Positions 15,962-25,262 of a stretch of 47,357 nt of DNA are shown piece after piece. Location: positions 1-47,357 of the forward strand of contig NZ_MCAS01000044.1 in NCBI RefSeq assembly GCF_003610895.1. The letters run 5' to 3'. Numbering within the stretch: position 1 is the stretch's first letter; each line of letters begins with the position of its first letter. The position numbers were made by a program, and so were the translations under genes. The notes beneath the pieces were generated by a model. The model saw nothing but the letters and a program-made list of their open reading frames with translations, did no database searches and had not been told where the DNA came from. Source of the DNA: Paraburkholderia fungorum. Its GTDB lineage: Bacteria; Pseudomonadota; Gammaproteobacteria; Burkholderiales; Burkholderiaceae.

Positions 15962-18211
15962 CTAGTAGTGCGCGTTGAGCGTCAGGAAGGCGGAGCGGCC
16001 GGCCGCGATCGACGCATAGTGCGCCGGGTACGCCTGGTCGTAATACGTGCGGTTGAAGATGTTCTGCACGTTCAGCTGCAGATCGACCTTCTTGTTGATC
16101 CGGTACGTCGCCATGCCGTCGAAGCGCCAGTACGAAGGCACCGCTCGCAGATTCGCCGTGTCGCCGTACACCTGCGACATGTAGAACGCGCCGCCGCCGA
16201 TCGTGAACTTCGGCAGTACGTCGTAGTTGGTCCACAGGCTGATGCTGTTCTTCGGCGTGTTCGGGAACTGATGGCCGTTATCCGACGTGGTCTTGCCGTT
16301 GTCGCGCAACTGGCTCTTCATGTACGTGTAACCGCCGAACACCTGCCACTTGTTGGTCAACTTGCCGGCCAGGCCGAATTCGAAGCCTTGCACGCGCTTG
16401 TTGCCGACCATCGCGTATTCGTTGTTAGGCAGCGTGACGCGTGCATTGGTCGTATCGATCTGGAACAGCGCGCCCGTCAGCGAGAGCTGGTTGTTCAGCA
16501 CATTCCACTTGGTGCCGAGTTCGATGCTGCGGTTCTTTTCCGGTGCGAGTTGGTCCGCGTTGGCACCGACACCGCCGCGGCCCGGCGTCAGCGATTGCGT
16601 TTCGCTGCCCTGGCCGAGCAGAGCGCCGGCCGGCGTTGACGAAGTCGCGATCGACGCATACACACTGCCGTTCGAAGCCGGCTTGAAGACGAGGCCGAAC
16701 TGGTAGTTGAACAGCGTGTCGTCGCGCGAGGTGCGCTTGCCGCCGTTGGCAACGGTGTTGCGGAAATCGGTCGAATAATCGTCGACGCGCAAGCCCACGT
16801 TCGCCTGCCAGCGTTTGGTGAGTTCGATCGTATCGAACGCGTACAGCGATTTGGTGGTGGTGCGCTGCTCACTCGGATCGTTCGTCTGCTTGACCGAACC
16901 GGCCCACGGATCGTTCGGATTCGGCGACCACAGGCTCGTGCAGTTATAGCCCGACGCCGCGCCGATACCCTTGGTCTTGCAGATCGCGCCAGTGGCGGTA
17001 GCCACGGTGTACGAGTCGTTCACGCTGGTTTCACGCGACAGTTCGAGGCCGGTCGTGACGCTATGCTTCAGGAAGCCGGTCTTGAACTCGCCGAACAGCT
17101 CGGTCTGGTTCGCGAGGCTGTAGACGTCGCTGGCACGCGTATTCGCGCGGCGCCACACCATGCCGTTGACGACGTTTCCCTGACTGTCGTCCGGCTGCGT
17201 CCAGATGTAGTCCTGAGTGGACTTCGTATAGCGCGTGGTGTTGCGGATCGTCAGGTTGCTGTTGATGTCGTGTTCGATGCGCACCGTGCCGACGTCCGAG
17301 GTCGTCTTGCGGAAGTCGCGATCGATCAGGCCGTAAAAGTTGTGACGGTCCACGTTCGCCGGATAGATCGTGTCGACGTTGGCCGGCTTGTTGGTGGTTG
17401 TGTAGAAGTACGGAATACCGCTGTCGGGCAGGTCGTCGGTCGAGAGATGGTAGTAGCTCGCCGTGACGCGGGTCGGCGTGCCGAGGCCGTAGGTGAACGA
17501 CGGCGCGATACCCCAGCGCTCGTTGTTCACCGCGTCGCGGCCGGCCACGTCGTTGTTGTGGCTCATCACGTTCAGGCGGAAGGCCGCATGATCGGCCATT
17601 TGCCAGTTGCCGTCCGCGGTGAAGCGGCGGTAGCGGTCGGTGCCGAGACCCGCGCTGCCGTCGACGGAATTGCCCAGATGCGGGGTCTTGGTGATCAGGT
17701 TGATGCTGCCGCCCGCGCCGCCGCGGCCACCGTAGGCGCCGTCCGAACCCTTGGTCACTTCGACGCTTTCGATGTTGAACACTTCACGGGTGGTCGCGCC
17801 GATGTCGCGCATACCGTCGACGAAGGTGCTGCCCTGCGCGTCGTAGCCGCGAATGAAGGGCCGGTCGCCAAGCGGGTTGCCGCCTTCGCCGGCGCCGAAA
17901 GTGATGCCCGGCACCGTGCGCAGCGCTTCGGTCAAGGTCGAGGCGCCCGTGCTCCTGATCAGCTCCTGCGGAATCACGGTCACCGACTTGGGCGTATCCA
18001 CCAGCGGCGCCGTGAATTTGACCGACGCCGAGTGATCGGTCTTGAAGCCGTCATCCAGTTGACCCTGCACGGCAATTGGTGCGAACTGGTTTTCCTTGTC
18101 GGGCGGTGTGGTGCCGGGCGTGCCCTGCGCGAGGGCAGGGCCGGCTGCCAACATGCCGCACAGCGTCGTGCTGATTTTGCCGAGCTTCGGTTCGTCGGAC
18201 CGCAACTTCAT
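15962..18211 (-). CDS. fiu: TonB-dependent catecholate siderophore receptor (Fiu type)
   Basis: The 749-residue outer-membrane receptor has an N-terminal signal peptide (LCGMLAAGPALAQ), a plug domain beginning with SVTVIPQELIRSTGASTLTE, then a 22-strand beta-barrel. The barrel ends in an aromatic-rich segment (RSAFLTLNAHY) as required for outer-membrane insertion. Plug features include VPGITFGAGEGGNPLGDRP and IESVEVTKGSDGAYGGRGG. The Fiu/PiuA identification rests on plug sequence, length and linkage to piuC. It is first in the operon with sel1 and piuC. A Fur-box-like palindrome lies about 115 bp upstream, predicting derepression under iron limitation. Confidence 0.87.
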   Translation of the reverse strand: MKLRSDEPKLGKISTTLCGMLAAGPALAQGTPGTTPPDKENQFAPIAVQGQLDDGFKTDHSASVKFTAPLVDTPKSVTVIPQELIRSTGASTLTEALRTVPGITFGAGEGGNPLGDRPFIRGYDAQGSTFVDGMRDIGATTREVFNIESVEVTKGSDGAYGGRGGAGGSINLITKTPHLGNSVDGSAGLGTDRYRRFTADGNWQMADHAAFRLNVMSHNNDVAGRDAVNNERWGIAPSFTYGLGTPTRVTASYYHLSTDDLPDSGIPYFYTTTNKPANVDTIYPANVDRHNFYGLIDRDFRKTTSDVGTVRIEHDINSNLTIRNTTRYTKSTQDYIWTQPDDSQGNVVNGMVWRRANTRASDVYSLANQTELFGEFKTGFLKHSVTTGLELSRETSVNDSYTVATATGAICKTKGIGAASGYNCTSLWSPNPNDPWAGSVKQTNDPSEQRTTTKSLYAFDTIELTKRWQANVGLRVDDYSTDFRNTVANGGKRTSRDDTLFNYQFGLVFKPASNGSVYASIATSSTPAGALLGQGSETQSLTPGRGGVGANADQLAPEKNRSIELGTKWNVLNNQLSLTGALFQIDTTNARVTLPNNEYAMVGNKRVQGFEFGLAGKLTNKWQVFGGYTYMKSQLRDNGKTTSDNGHQFPNTPKNSISLWTNYDVLPKFTIGGGAFYMSQVYGDTANLRAVPSYWRFDGMATYRINKKVDLQLNVQNIFNRTYYDQAYPAHYASIAAGRSAFLTLNAHY

Positions 18212-18324
18212 TTTTATCCCCGTTGTTGAGTGCTGATCGCCGGGTAGATCACGCGTTCCTTACCCGGACATGTCATGTTTATTACAAAGTGTTTTCGGCG
18301 TGCATTCTATGCAATATGCCTGTA

Positions 18325-18343
18325 ATTGAGAAGCGTTCTCAAC
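18325..18343. promoter_or_regulatory. Fur-box-like operator upstream of fiu
   Basis: A 17-bp palindrome TTGAGAAGCGTTCTCAA (18326-18342) matches the GAGAA-N3-TTCTC pattern of Fur operators in beta-proteobacteria. It is about 115 bp upstream of fiu in the 326-bp gap between fiu and the LysR gene; nothing else convincing is seen in that gap. Confidence 0.7.
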
Positions 18344-18537
18344 ATAAAAACTCGGGACGCGGGGGTGAATGCGTGGGCCGCCGGACAGAATTGGCGTATT
18401 GATCGGCGAAGATGGGTGGATAAAGCGTGGATTTGGCGACTGCAGAGGGGTGGCTTTACGTCTGTTGCGCAAGCGGCACGTGCGGCGCGCGATACGCCCC
18501 TTCCTGTCGAAGGGGACGCATCTGTTCGGCCTGTTAT

Positions 18538-19449
18538 CTATCGTGCAGCCAGTTCGGCCAGTGTTTCCCGCAGCCACACGAGCGCCGGATCGGCCTGGTT
18601 GCGCGGATGCCACCCTGCGTACAAAGTAAAGCCGCGGGCGTCGAACGGCAGTGCAAAGATATCGAGCAGGTCGACGTAGCGTGCTGCGAAGCGCGACGGC
18701 AGCGTCGAAACGTAGTCGGTTTTGGACAGCAGCTCCGGCACCAGCGCGAAGTGCTGGAGCGACAGCGCGACGCGCCGTTCGCGGCCGAGTTCGTCGAGAT
18801 GCTCGTCCATGAAGCCGTGAAAACTGCCGCCGCTGGTGGACACCAGCACGTGATCGAGCGCGCAGTAGGTGTCGAGATCGAGTGGGGCGTCGCCGCGCGG
18901 GTGGCCCTTGCGCTGCACGAACACAAAATGCTCGTCGTAAAGCTTGCGGGCTTTCATCGACGGCGGAATCATCCGGTCGGAACCGAGCAGCAGGTCGATC
19001 TCGCCGTTTTCGAGCCGCGACGCAGCGGTGGGCTGGTCGCCGATCACGAACGCCACGCGCACACCCGGTCCCGCCACTGTGGGCAGGCGCTCCATCAGAC
19101 GCATGCCGAGTACGGCGGTGGCGTTGTCGTGTGCGGCGATCACGAAGCGCCGCGTGTCGCTCAGCGGGTCGAAGGCAGACTGATGACGCACTACCGCTTC
19201 GAGATTTTTCAGCGCGGCATGCAGCGGCGTCATCAACTCCAGCGCCCGCGCCGTGCGCGTCATGCCGCGGCCGGTTTCGGCGGGCAGCAGCAGCGGATCG
19301 CCAAAGATCTGCCGCAAGCGCGCGAGTTGCGTGGAGACTGCCGGTTGCGTCAGACGCAGGCGCTCTGCCGCTCGCGTGACATTCGACTCGGCCAGCAGCG
19401 CGTCGAGCGAAACCAGCAGGTTCAAATCGATGCCGCGTAGATCAATCAT
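18538..19449 (-). CDS. LysR-family transcriptional regulator (NodD/SyrM-like)
   Basis: A 303-residue LysR protein. It opens MIDLRGIDLNLLVSLDALLA, continues NVTRAAERLRLTQPAVSTQL for the recognition helix, and has GDPLLLPAETGRGMTRTA as the wing. That last segment resembles the NodD-like branch of LysR proteins. Two further in-frame ATG codons lie 5 and 11 codons upstream; the chosen one puts the HTH at the standard distance. It is divergent from the dehydrogenase gene 90 bp away and probably regulates it. Confidence 0.87.
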   Translation of the reverse strand: MIDLRGIDLNLLVSLDALLAESNVTRAAERLRLTQPAVSTQLARLRQIFGDPLLLPAETGRGMTRTARALELMTPLHAALKNLEAVVRHQSAFDPLSDTRRFVIAAHDNATAVLGMRLMERLPTVAGPGVRVAFVIGDQPTAASRLENGEIDLLLGSDRMIPPSMKARKLYDEHFVFVQRKGHPRGDAPLDLDTYCALDHVLVSTSGGSFHGFMDEHLDELGRERRVALSLQHFALVPELLSKTDYVSTLPSRFAARYVDLLDIFALPFDARGFTLYAGWHPRNQADPALVWLRETLAELAAR

Positions 19450-19539
19450 ATTGATAGGTCGCATACAAGTAATTGATTTCAAGAATACGTGCCACGCTTC
19501 TACAGTTCAAGCACCGAAACGAACTGAAGGAAGCTCAAC

Positions 19540-20628
19540 ATGAAAGCCTGGATGCTCGACCAACCCGGCCAGCCGCTGGCCTTGCGCGACGTGACCCAGC
19601 CGCAACCGCGCCGTAACGCCGTGCTGGTGCGGATGGAGGCGGTGCCCTTACTCAGTTACACGCGTGAATACGTCGAAGGGACATTGCCCTACGCGTATCC
19701 GCCGACACCGTTTTCGCCCGGCACCAATGGGGTTGGCCGGATCGTCGCGGTCGGCGAGGGTGTGGTGGCCTTTCGCGCCGGTCAACGGGTTGCCGTGAAT
19801 CCCTACTGGATTGCCGACGAAACGGTGCGTGAACCGGCGCAGGCGCTACTGGGACTCACCGCCATCAGCGCCGACAGTGGCGCGTTGCTGGCGGAGTTTC
19901 CGCACGGCACGTTGCGCGAAGTGGCCGAATTTCCGGCCTCGACGCTGATCGCCCTGGACGGTCTGGACGGGATCGATGCCGCGCGTCTCGCGGTGCTGGG
20001 TAAATTCTCCGTGCCGTTCGGGGGGCTGCGGCGCGGCCGTCTGTCGGCGGGCGAAACGGTGTTGGTTAACGGCGCGGGCGGTTACTTCGGTTCAGCGGCC
20101 GTCCTCGTGGCGCTGGCACTGGGCGCGAGCAAGGTCGTGGCACTCGGCCGGCGTCCCGAACCGCTGCAGGCGCTGGTCGAGCAAGGCCGCGGGCGGGTGG
20201 TGCCCGTCGTGCTGAGCGGCGACGCCGCGCAGGACACAGCGGCGATTCGTGCCGCAAGCGGTGGCGGCGTGGATCTCGCGTTCGACATGGTCGGCCAGGC
20301 TACCGACGCGAACGCGACGCTCGCTGCGTTACGCAGCTTGCGCCGCGGCGGCCGGCTCGTGCTGATGGGCAGCATGCAGGTGGATTTGCCAATTGCGTAC
20401 CAGGAGATGTTGCTGAACAACTGGGAATTGATCGGCCACTTTATGTACACGCGCGCCGACTATCTCGCGCTGGTTTCGCTGGTGGCGTCCGGACAGATTC
20501 CGCTCGAGGCGGTCGAGTTGAAGTCCTATCCGTTCGCCGGGCTCGAAGCGGCTATCGACGCTGCAGGCCGCATGTCGGGCCTGCAATGCACGATCGTGGA
20601 AGGGCAGTCTCCACACGCGTGGAGTTGA
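19540..20628 (+). CDS. Medium-chain dehydrogenase/quinone-oxidoreductase family protein
   Basis: A 362-residue zinc-alcohol-dehydrogenase-superfamily protein. The N-terminal GroES-like domain contains PFSPGTNGVGRIVAVGEG, and the Rossmann domain has the nucleotide-binding loop NGAGGYFGSAAVLVALALG followed by VVALGRRPE. The classical structural-zinc cysteines are absent and the catalytic-zinc Cys/His pair is not evident, so it may be a zinc-free NADPH-dependent reductase rather than a true alcohol dehydrogenase. Divergent LysR gene upstream; AAGGAAG precedes the start. Substrate unknown. Confidence 0.85.
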   Translation: MKAWMLDQPGQPLALRDVTQPQPRRNAVLVRMEAVPLLSYTREYVEGTLPYAYPPTPFSPGTNGVGRIVAVGEGVVAFRAGQRVAVNPYWIADETVREPAQALLGLTAISADSGALLAEFPHGTLREVAEFPASTLIALDGLDGIDAARLAVLGKFSVPFGGLRRGRLSAGETVLVNGAGGYFGSAAVLVALALGASKVVALGRRPEPLQALVEQGRGRVVPVVLSGDAAQDTAAIRAASGGGVDLAFDMVGQATDANATLAALRSLRRGGRLVLMGSMQVDLPIAYQEMLLNNWELIGHFMYTRADYLALVSLVASGQIPLEAVELKSYPFAGLEAAIDAAGRMSGLQCTIVEGQSPHAWS

Positions 20629-20648
20629 TAAAACAGCGCGCCGGGATC

Positions 20649-22112
20649 TCAGTCGTGAGTCCGTTCCGGATGACGAAGACGCGAATGATTTCGGCCGTAG
20701 ATCCCATAGAAGGCCAGCCCGATCACAAGCCAGACCACGAGCCGTAACCACGTGACGAGCGGCAGCCCGACCATGAGCAGCAGGCAAAACAGAATCCCGA
20801 GAATCGGGATCACCGGCACGCCCGGCGCGCGGAACGGCCTCGAGGCCCCCGCGTCGCTGCGGCGCAGATAGATCACGGCGCCGCAGACGAGAATGAACGC
20901 GAACAGGGTGCCGATGCTGACCATTTCGCCTAACACATCGATCGGCGTGAACGCTGCGACGATCGCGACGATGGTGCCGATCATCATCTGGCTCAGATGA
21001 GGCGTTTGCAGACGCGGGTGGACGCGCGCGAACAGGTGTGGCAGCAGGCCGTCCTGTGACATCGTGAAGAAAATGCGGCTCTGGCCATACAGCAGCACGA
21101 GTATCACGGTAGTCAAACCGGTTAGTGCGCCGATCTTGATGAGCACGGAAAACCAGGTGACGCCGATCACGTCGACACCTTTCGCGATCGGATCCGGGAC
21201 GTTGAGTTCTGCGTACGGAACGAGTCCGGTCAGCACGCCGGCGACTGCAATGTAGAGCACCGTGCAGATCACCAGCGAGCCCAGAATACCGATCGGCATG
21301 TCGATCTGCGGCTTGCGTGCCTCCTGGGCCGCGGTGGACACGGCATCGAAACCAATGAAAGCGAAGAAGACGACGGCCGATCCGCGGAGAATGCCGCTCG
21401 CGCCGAAGTTGCCGAATTGGCCCGTATTCTGCGGAATGAACGGATGCCAGTTGGCCGGATGCACGAAGAAGGCGCCGATGACGATGAAGGCCAGCACCAC
21501 CGTCAATTTGATCGCCACCATGATGTTGTTGAGCCGCGCCGATTCCTTGGTGCCGAGCACAAGCATGATGGTCAGCGCGGCGATAATGAAGATCGCCGGC
21601 AGATTAACGATCCCGGCCACCGTGCTGCCATCGGCGAGCGTCACCGTGGTGCCGGGCGCAGCCGCCAGGGTGGGTGGAATGCTGATCCCGATGTTATGCA
21701 ACAGGCTCACAATGTAGCCCGACCAGCCGACCGCAACGGTCGCCGCGCCCATCGCATATTCGAGGATCAAATCCCAGCCGATGATCCACGCGAATAGTTC
21801 GCCGAGCGTCGCATAGGTGTAGGTATAACTGCTGCCGCAGACCGGCAGCATGGCGGCCAGTTCGGAGTAGCAAAGTCCGACAAAAGCGCAGGCAATCCCG
21901 CCGAGCACAAACGAAAGAATGATGCTCGGCCCCGCATAGTGCGCCGCGGCCGTGCCGGTCAGAACGAAGATGCCGGCGCCGATAATCGCGCCGATGCCCA
22001 TCGCCGTAATGCTGAGTGCGCCGAGCGACTTCGACAGATGATGTTCACCGCCCTCCGCGCTTGCAACAATATCCGCGACGGATTTGCGCGCCGTATAACT
22101 TGTGTCTGCCAT
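20649..22112 (-). CDS. APC-family amino acid permease (YfnA/CAT type)
   Basis: The 487-residue integral membrane protein has about twelve hydrophobic segments. TM1 carries the APC substrate-binding signature GIGAIIGAGIFVLTG, and a later segment reads VVFFAFIGFDAVSTAAQEARKP, typical of the cationic/neutral amino-acid branch (CAT, YfnA). The start MADTSYTARK is chosen over an upstream ATG because the extra 21 residues look non-coding. It stands alone, on the same strand as pyrB, but pyrB ends in its own terminator. Substrate probably amino acids; specificity not determinable. Confidence 0.88.
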   Translation of the reverse strand: MADTSYTARKSVADIVASAEGGEHHLSKSLGALSITAMGIGAIIGAGIFVLTGTAAAHYAGPSIILSFVLGGIACAFVGLCYSELAAMLPVCGSSYTYTYATLGELFAWIIGWDLILEYAMGAATVAVGWSGYIVSLLHNIGISIPPTLAAAPGTTVTLADGSTVAGIVNLPAIFIIAALTIMLVLGTKESARLNNIMVAIKLTVVLAFIVIGAFFVHPANWHPFIPQNTGQFGNFGASGILRGSAVVFFAFIGFDAVSTAAQEARKPQIDMPIGILGSLVICTVLYIAVAGVLTGLVPYAELNVPDPIAKGVDVIGVTWFSVLIKIGALTGLTTVILVLLYGQSRIFFTMSQDGLLPHLFARVHPRLQTPHLSQMMIGTIVAIVAAFTPIDVLGEMVSIGTLFAFILVCGAVIYLRRSDAGASRPFRAPGVPVIPILGILFCLLLMVGLPLVTWLRLVVWLVIGLAFYGIYGRNHSRLRHPERTHD

Positions 22113-22291
22113 GATGAGTCGTCCAGTTCGTATGTTGGTGAATCCGAAATCGAATCGATCCGTGACGCACTGCAATAAGCGACTGCTTTTAAGGCGACTG
22201 ACACTGTTGATATTGCGGTTGAGGAAGCTGCTGACGAATTCAGTCTAGTCTGGATTTAATCGGGTGTGTACTGAAGATCAGTACTGCGCAT

Positions 22292-22326
22292 GTTAAAACG
22301 GCCTTGCGGGTGAGCCGCAAGGCCGT
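22292..22326 (-). terminator. Rho-independent terminator of pyrB
   Basis: A perfect 12-bp stem (ACGGCCTTGCGG at 22298-22309 with CCGCAAGGCCGT at 22315-22326) with a 5-nt loop is followed, in the minus direction, by TTTTAAC. It starts 27 bp past the pyrB stop codon. Confidence 0.9.
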
Positions 22327-22352
22327 CTTTCAATTCAATCGTGGAATCCTGA

Positions 22353-23645
22353 TCAATCGATGCCGTGAAACACCGCGTCGTCCGGGCCGAGATACACGGG
22401 CGGGCGCCATGCGGCGTCGCGCATCGAATGCTGGACCAGTTTTTCGACCCCCAGCAGCACCGCGAAAATCGCCATCCGCACCGGAATGCCGTTGTCGGTT
22501 TGCCGGAAAATCGCGAGACGCGAATCGTGATTCAGATCCACGCTCAGATCGTTCGCACCCGGCCGGCTGTCGCGCGGCAGCGGGTGCATGATCAGCGTGT
22601 CGGCGCCGCATACGCTGTCCATCAATGCCTGATTGATCTGGAAATCGGGCGTGTAGCCTTCGAACGATTCGTCGGTGAAGCGCTCTTTCTGGATGCGTGT
22701 GGCGTACACCACGTCGGCGCCGCGCAGGCCGGCGGGAAGGTCGTGAGTTTGCTCGATCACGTGGTCGTTGCGCGAGATCTGCTCGATGATGTAGCTCGGC
22801 ATTTCGAGCATGGGCGGCGAGATCAGCGTGAATTTGATGCCGCGATACAGCGCCAGCAGCTTGACCAGCGAATGCACCGTGCGGCCGTATTTCAAGTCGC
22901 CGACCAGGGCGATATGCGCCCCGTCGACGATCTTGCCGAGCCGCGAGAACTCGCGCTGGATCGTGTACAGATCGAGCAGCGCCTGGCTCGGATGTTCGCC
23001 CGGGCCGTCGCCGCCGTTGATCACCGGCACGTTGGTGGCGCGCGCGAATTCGGCGACCGAGCCTTGCTCCGGATGACGAATGACCAGCGCATCCACATAG
23101 CCGCTCATCACGCGGCTGGTGTCGTAGATCGACTCGCCCTTGGCCATCGACGAAAACGTGAAACCCGTGGTGTCGCACACCGAGCCGCCGAGCCGGCAGA
23201 ATGCCGCGCCGAAGCTCACGCGCGTTCGCGTGCTGGCCTCGAAGAACAGATTGCCGAGCACCGCGCCTTCGAGCACGCGGGAGATTTTCCGGCGCCGCGC
23301 GATCGGCTGCATGATGTCGGCGACGCGAAACAGCGCCTCGACCGAGTCGCGCGAGAACTGATCGACCGACAGCAGTTGCGGTTTGCCCTCGAACAGCATC
23401 TGGCTGGCAAGCGACTGCGAGTCTACGCTTTGCGTATGCTTTTCACCCGGCTCGCCATGCACCACGATTTCCGACACGAAACGTTCCACGATCTCCGGCA
23501 TGGCGCGCGATTCCTGCGAATCGTCGGGCAGCAGCCAGGTGTCGAGCGCGCGGCGCGATACGCCGATGCGGCTCGCGAACGTGTCGCGGGTCATGTTCAT
23601 GCGACGCATCGCGTCGCGCAGGAAGGCTTGTTGTGGGACGCTCAT
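22353..23645 (-). CDS. pyrB: Aspartate carbamoyltransferase with N-terminal HTH-like extension
   Basis: The 430-residue protein contains a complete aspartate carbamoyltransferase core from about residue 90. This includes the carbamoyl-phosphate loop ASTRTRVSF (137-145), the active-site lysine loop SMAKGES (166-172), HPEQGS (191-196) and HPSQALLD (218-225). A normal catalytic chain is about 310 residues. The additional ~85 N-terminal residues include a helix-turn-helix-like segment, MTRDTFASRIGVSRRALDTW (18-37), resembling Cro/XRE-type DNA-binding domains. The enzyme makes N-carbamoylaspartate for pyrimidine synthesis. I believe similar long forms exist in Burkholderia relatives; I do not know of a role established for the extension. 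It is transcribed alone and ends in a strong terminator. Confidence 0.9.
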   Translation of the reverse strand: MSVPQQAFLRDAMRRMNMTRDTFASRIGVSRRALDTWLLPDDSQESRAMPEIVERFVSEIVVHGEPGEKHTQSVDSQSLASQMLFEGKPQLLSVDQFSRDSVEALFRVADIMQPIARRRKISRVLEGAVLGNLFFEASTRTRVSFGAAFCRLGGSVCDTTGFTFSSMAKGESIYDTSRVMSGYVDALVIRHPEQGSVAEFARATNVPVINGGDGPGEHPSQALLDLYTIQREFSRLGKIVDGAHIALVGDLKYGRTVHSLVKLLALYRGIKFTLISPPMLEMPSYIIEQISRNDHVIEQTHDLPAGLRGADVVYATRIQKERFTDESFEGYTPDFQINQALMDSVCGADTLIMHPLPRDSRPGANDLSVDLNHDSRLAIFRQTDNGIPVRMAIFAVLLGVEKLVQHSMRDAAWRPPVYLGPDDAVFHGID

Positions 23646-23780
23646 GCGGGCACCTGTCGGGAAAGGGGCTGCGTACCGGGTATGTACGCGGTGCGTATAT
23701 TAGTTTCCCTGTCACAGAAGTCAAGCAATTTTGCGAGCGCTGGGGCAACCCGTTTGCTCAACCCGCCTGATCAACCCGCT

Positions 23781-23810
23781 TTGCCAACTCCTGCCGGACC
23801 CGGTTACACT
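23781..23810 (+). promoter_or_regulatory. Candidate sigma-70 promoter for the DapA-family gene
   Basis: TTGCCA (23781-23786) and TACACT (23805-23810) are spaced by 18 bp. Transcription would start near 23817 and give a leader of about 260 nt that contains the paired hairpins at 23949-23994. An ATG at 23818 opens a 45-residue frame ending at 23955 inside the first hairpin, but it lacks a ribosome-binding site. Confidence 0.35.
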
Positions 23811-23948
23811 GCGTGTCATGCATTCCGGCCAAACGCTCCGACTCCGCCCGTCAACCATCGCACGTCTCGCTTTTGCGAGCGTCGTGGCTGCACGCGCGCA
23901 TGCCGTCGATGTCGCGAGCTTTAGCGCCAAAGCCAAAAAACAGCCGCT

Positions 23949-23994
23949 CATCTGACCGGAGCCGCTGTTCCGTCAGATGTTGCGACGGAACAGC
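23949..23994 (+). promoter_or_regulatory. Two overlapping, mutually exclusive hairpins in the leader
   Basis: Hairpin 1 pairs CATCTGA with TCAGATG and CGGA with TCCG across 23949-23979 (one bulge). Hairpin 2 pairs GCTGTTCCGTC (23964-23974) with GACGGAACAGC (23984-23994), a perfect 11-bp stem. They share bases 23964-23979 and cannot form together. No T run follows hairpin 2 on the plus strand, so simple termination is not supported. Nothing else is seen in the 435-bp gap from pyrB to the DapA-family gene except the candidate promoter. Confidence 0.45.
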
Positions 23995-24080
23995 CGGTCA
24001 ACGCCCACCTGCGGCATTCCCTGTTTTTCCTCCCTCGCACCGCTGATCGGAATCGATACGGTCGTCATCGAGGTAAAAAC

Positions 24081-24992
24081 ATGTCTATTTTTTCGGGTAT
24101 CTGGGTTCCGCTCATCACGCCATTCGCCGACGGCGAGGTGGATCACACCGCACTGCGCGCGTTAGTGCGCCGTTATGCCGACGCGGGCATTGCCGGACTG
24201 GTCGCGCTCGGCACGACCGGCGAGCCGTCCGCGCTCGACGCCGCCGAGCAGGACGCCGTGCTGGCGACGATTCTCGACGAAGCGCAGGCCGTGCGCCGCG
24301 GGGATGCGCAAGCGCTGCCGGTGCTGGTCGGTGTGTCGGGCAATCACACGGCGAGCATGGCGGCGCGCATCGGCCAATTGAACGCACTGCCGATAGCCGG
24401 CGTGCTGATGTCCGCGCCGTATTACGTCCGGCCTTCGCAGGCGGGTATCGTCGGGCATTTCATGACGCTTGCCGATGCGAGCGACAAGCCTGTCGTGCTG
24501 TACGACATTCCCTATCGAACCGGTGTGCGGCTCGAACTCGACACGCTCCTGACGCTCGCCGCGCATCCGCGAATCCAGGCGGTGAAGGATTGCGCCGGTT
24601 CGCTCGACACCACGCTCGCGCTGATCCGCGACGGCCGCTTGCAGGTGCTGACCGGCGAGGACATCAATATTTTCAACAGCCTGTGTCTGGGCGGGAGCGG
24701 GGCGATCGCGGCCTCGGCGCATCTGCGCCCGGAACGGTTCGTCGCGCTGTATCGTGCCTTGGCAGCGGGCCGGCTCGACGAAGGGCGGCGCATTTTTCAC
24801 GAGCTCGCGCCGTTGATCCAGGCGCTGTTTGCCGAACCGAACCCGGCGCCGGTGAAGGCGCTGCTGGCCGCGCAAGGTCTGATCCGCGACGGCTTGCGCA
24901 TGCCGATGATGCGTGCCGGCGACGCGCTGGTCGCGCGGCTCGTGGAACTGGAAAAACTTGATCCGGGAGCGCCGCGCGCGATGACAGTGTGA
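24081..24992 (+). CDS. Dihydrodipicolinate synthase/N-acetylneuraminate lyase family aldolase
   Basis: The 303-residue TIM-barrel protein belongs to the DapA family of Schiff-base aldolases and dehydratases. Visible landmarks are GLVALGTTGEPSALD (the carboxylate-binding GTTGE loop), the tyrosine in VLYDIPYRTGV, and the Schiff-base lysine in IQAVKDCAGS. The start is supported by GAGG eleven bases upstream. It may be a second DapA or a related enzyme such as a keto-sugar-acid dehydratase; its isolated position away from lysine genes leaves that open. The preceding leader is structured, which may mean regulation after transcription starts. Confidence 0.82.
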   Translation: MSIFSGIWVPLITPFADGEVDHTALRALVRRYADAGIAGLVALGTTGEPSALDAAEQDAVLATILDEAQAVRRGDAQALPVLVGVSGNHTASMAARIGQLNALPIAGVLMSAPYYVRPSQAGIVGHFMTLADASDKPVVLYDIPYRTGVRLELDTLLTLAAHPRIQAVKDCAGSLDTTLALIRDGRLQVLTGEDINIFNSLCLGGSGAIAASAHLRPERFVALYRALAAGRLDEGRRIFHELAPLIQALFAEPNPAPVKALLAAQGLIRDGLRMPMMRAGDALVARLVELEKLDPGAPRAMTV

Positions 24993-25262
24993 GCGTGCGC
25001 GCGGATGCACCTGCTGAGTTTTGTATTTGAGATGTTGCGTCACAATGCCAGGCGATAATCGGCACCCTTTGTCCACTATCGCCACCGGTATGTTGTCCGG
25101 TTGATGCCACATGCAGTTAGTCCTGTCCGCCGATTTCCGGTCCTGCTTCACTACGCTCAGCTCGCCCGGCGTGTCCAACACGCTGAATGTGCCGAATGTG
25201 CATTGCACCACCGCTCGCGCGCGGCTTTGCGCGCGCCCGGTGGCGCCGGCCGGGAGCCGCTG

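Noticed and set aside
22365..23924. 519-residue plus-strand frame
   Set aside because: Antisense to pyrB, compositionally biased, no motifs.
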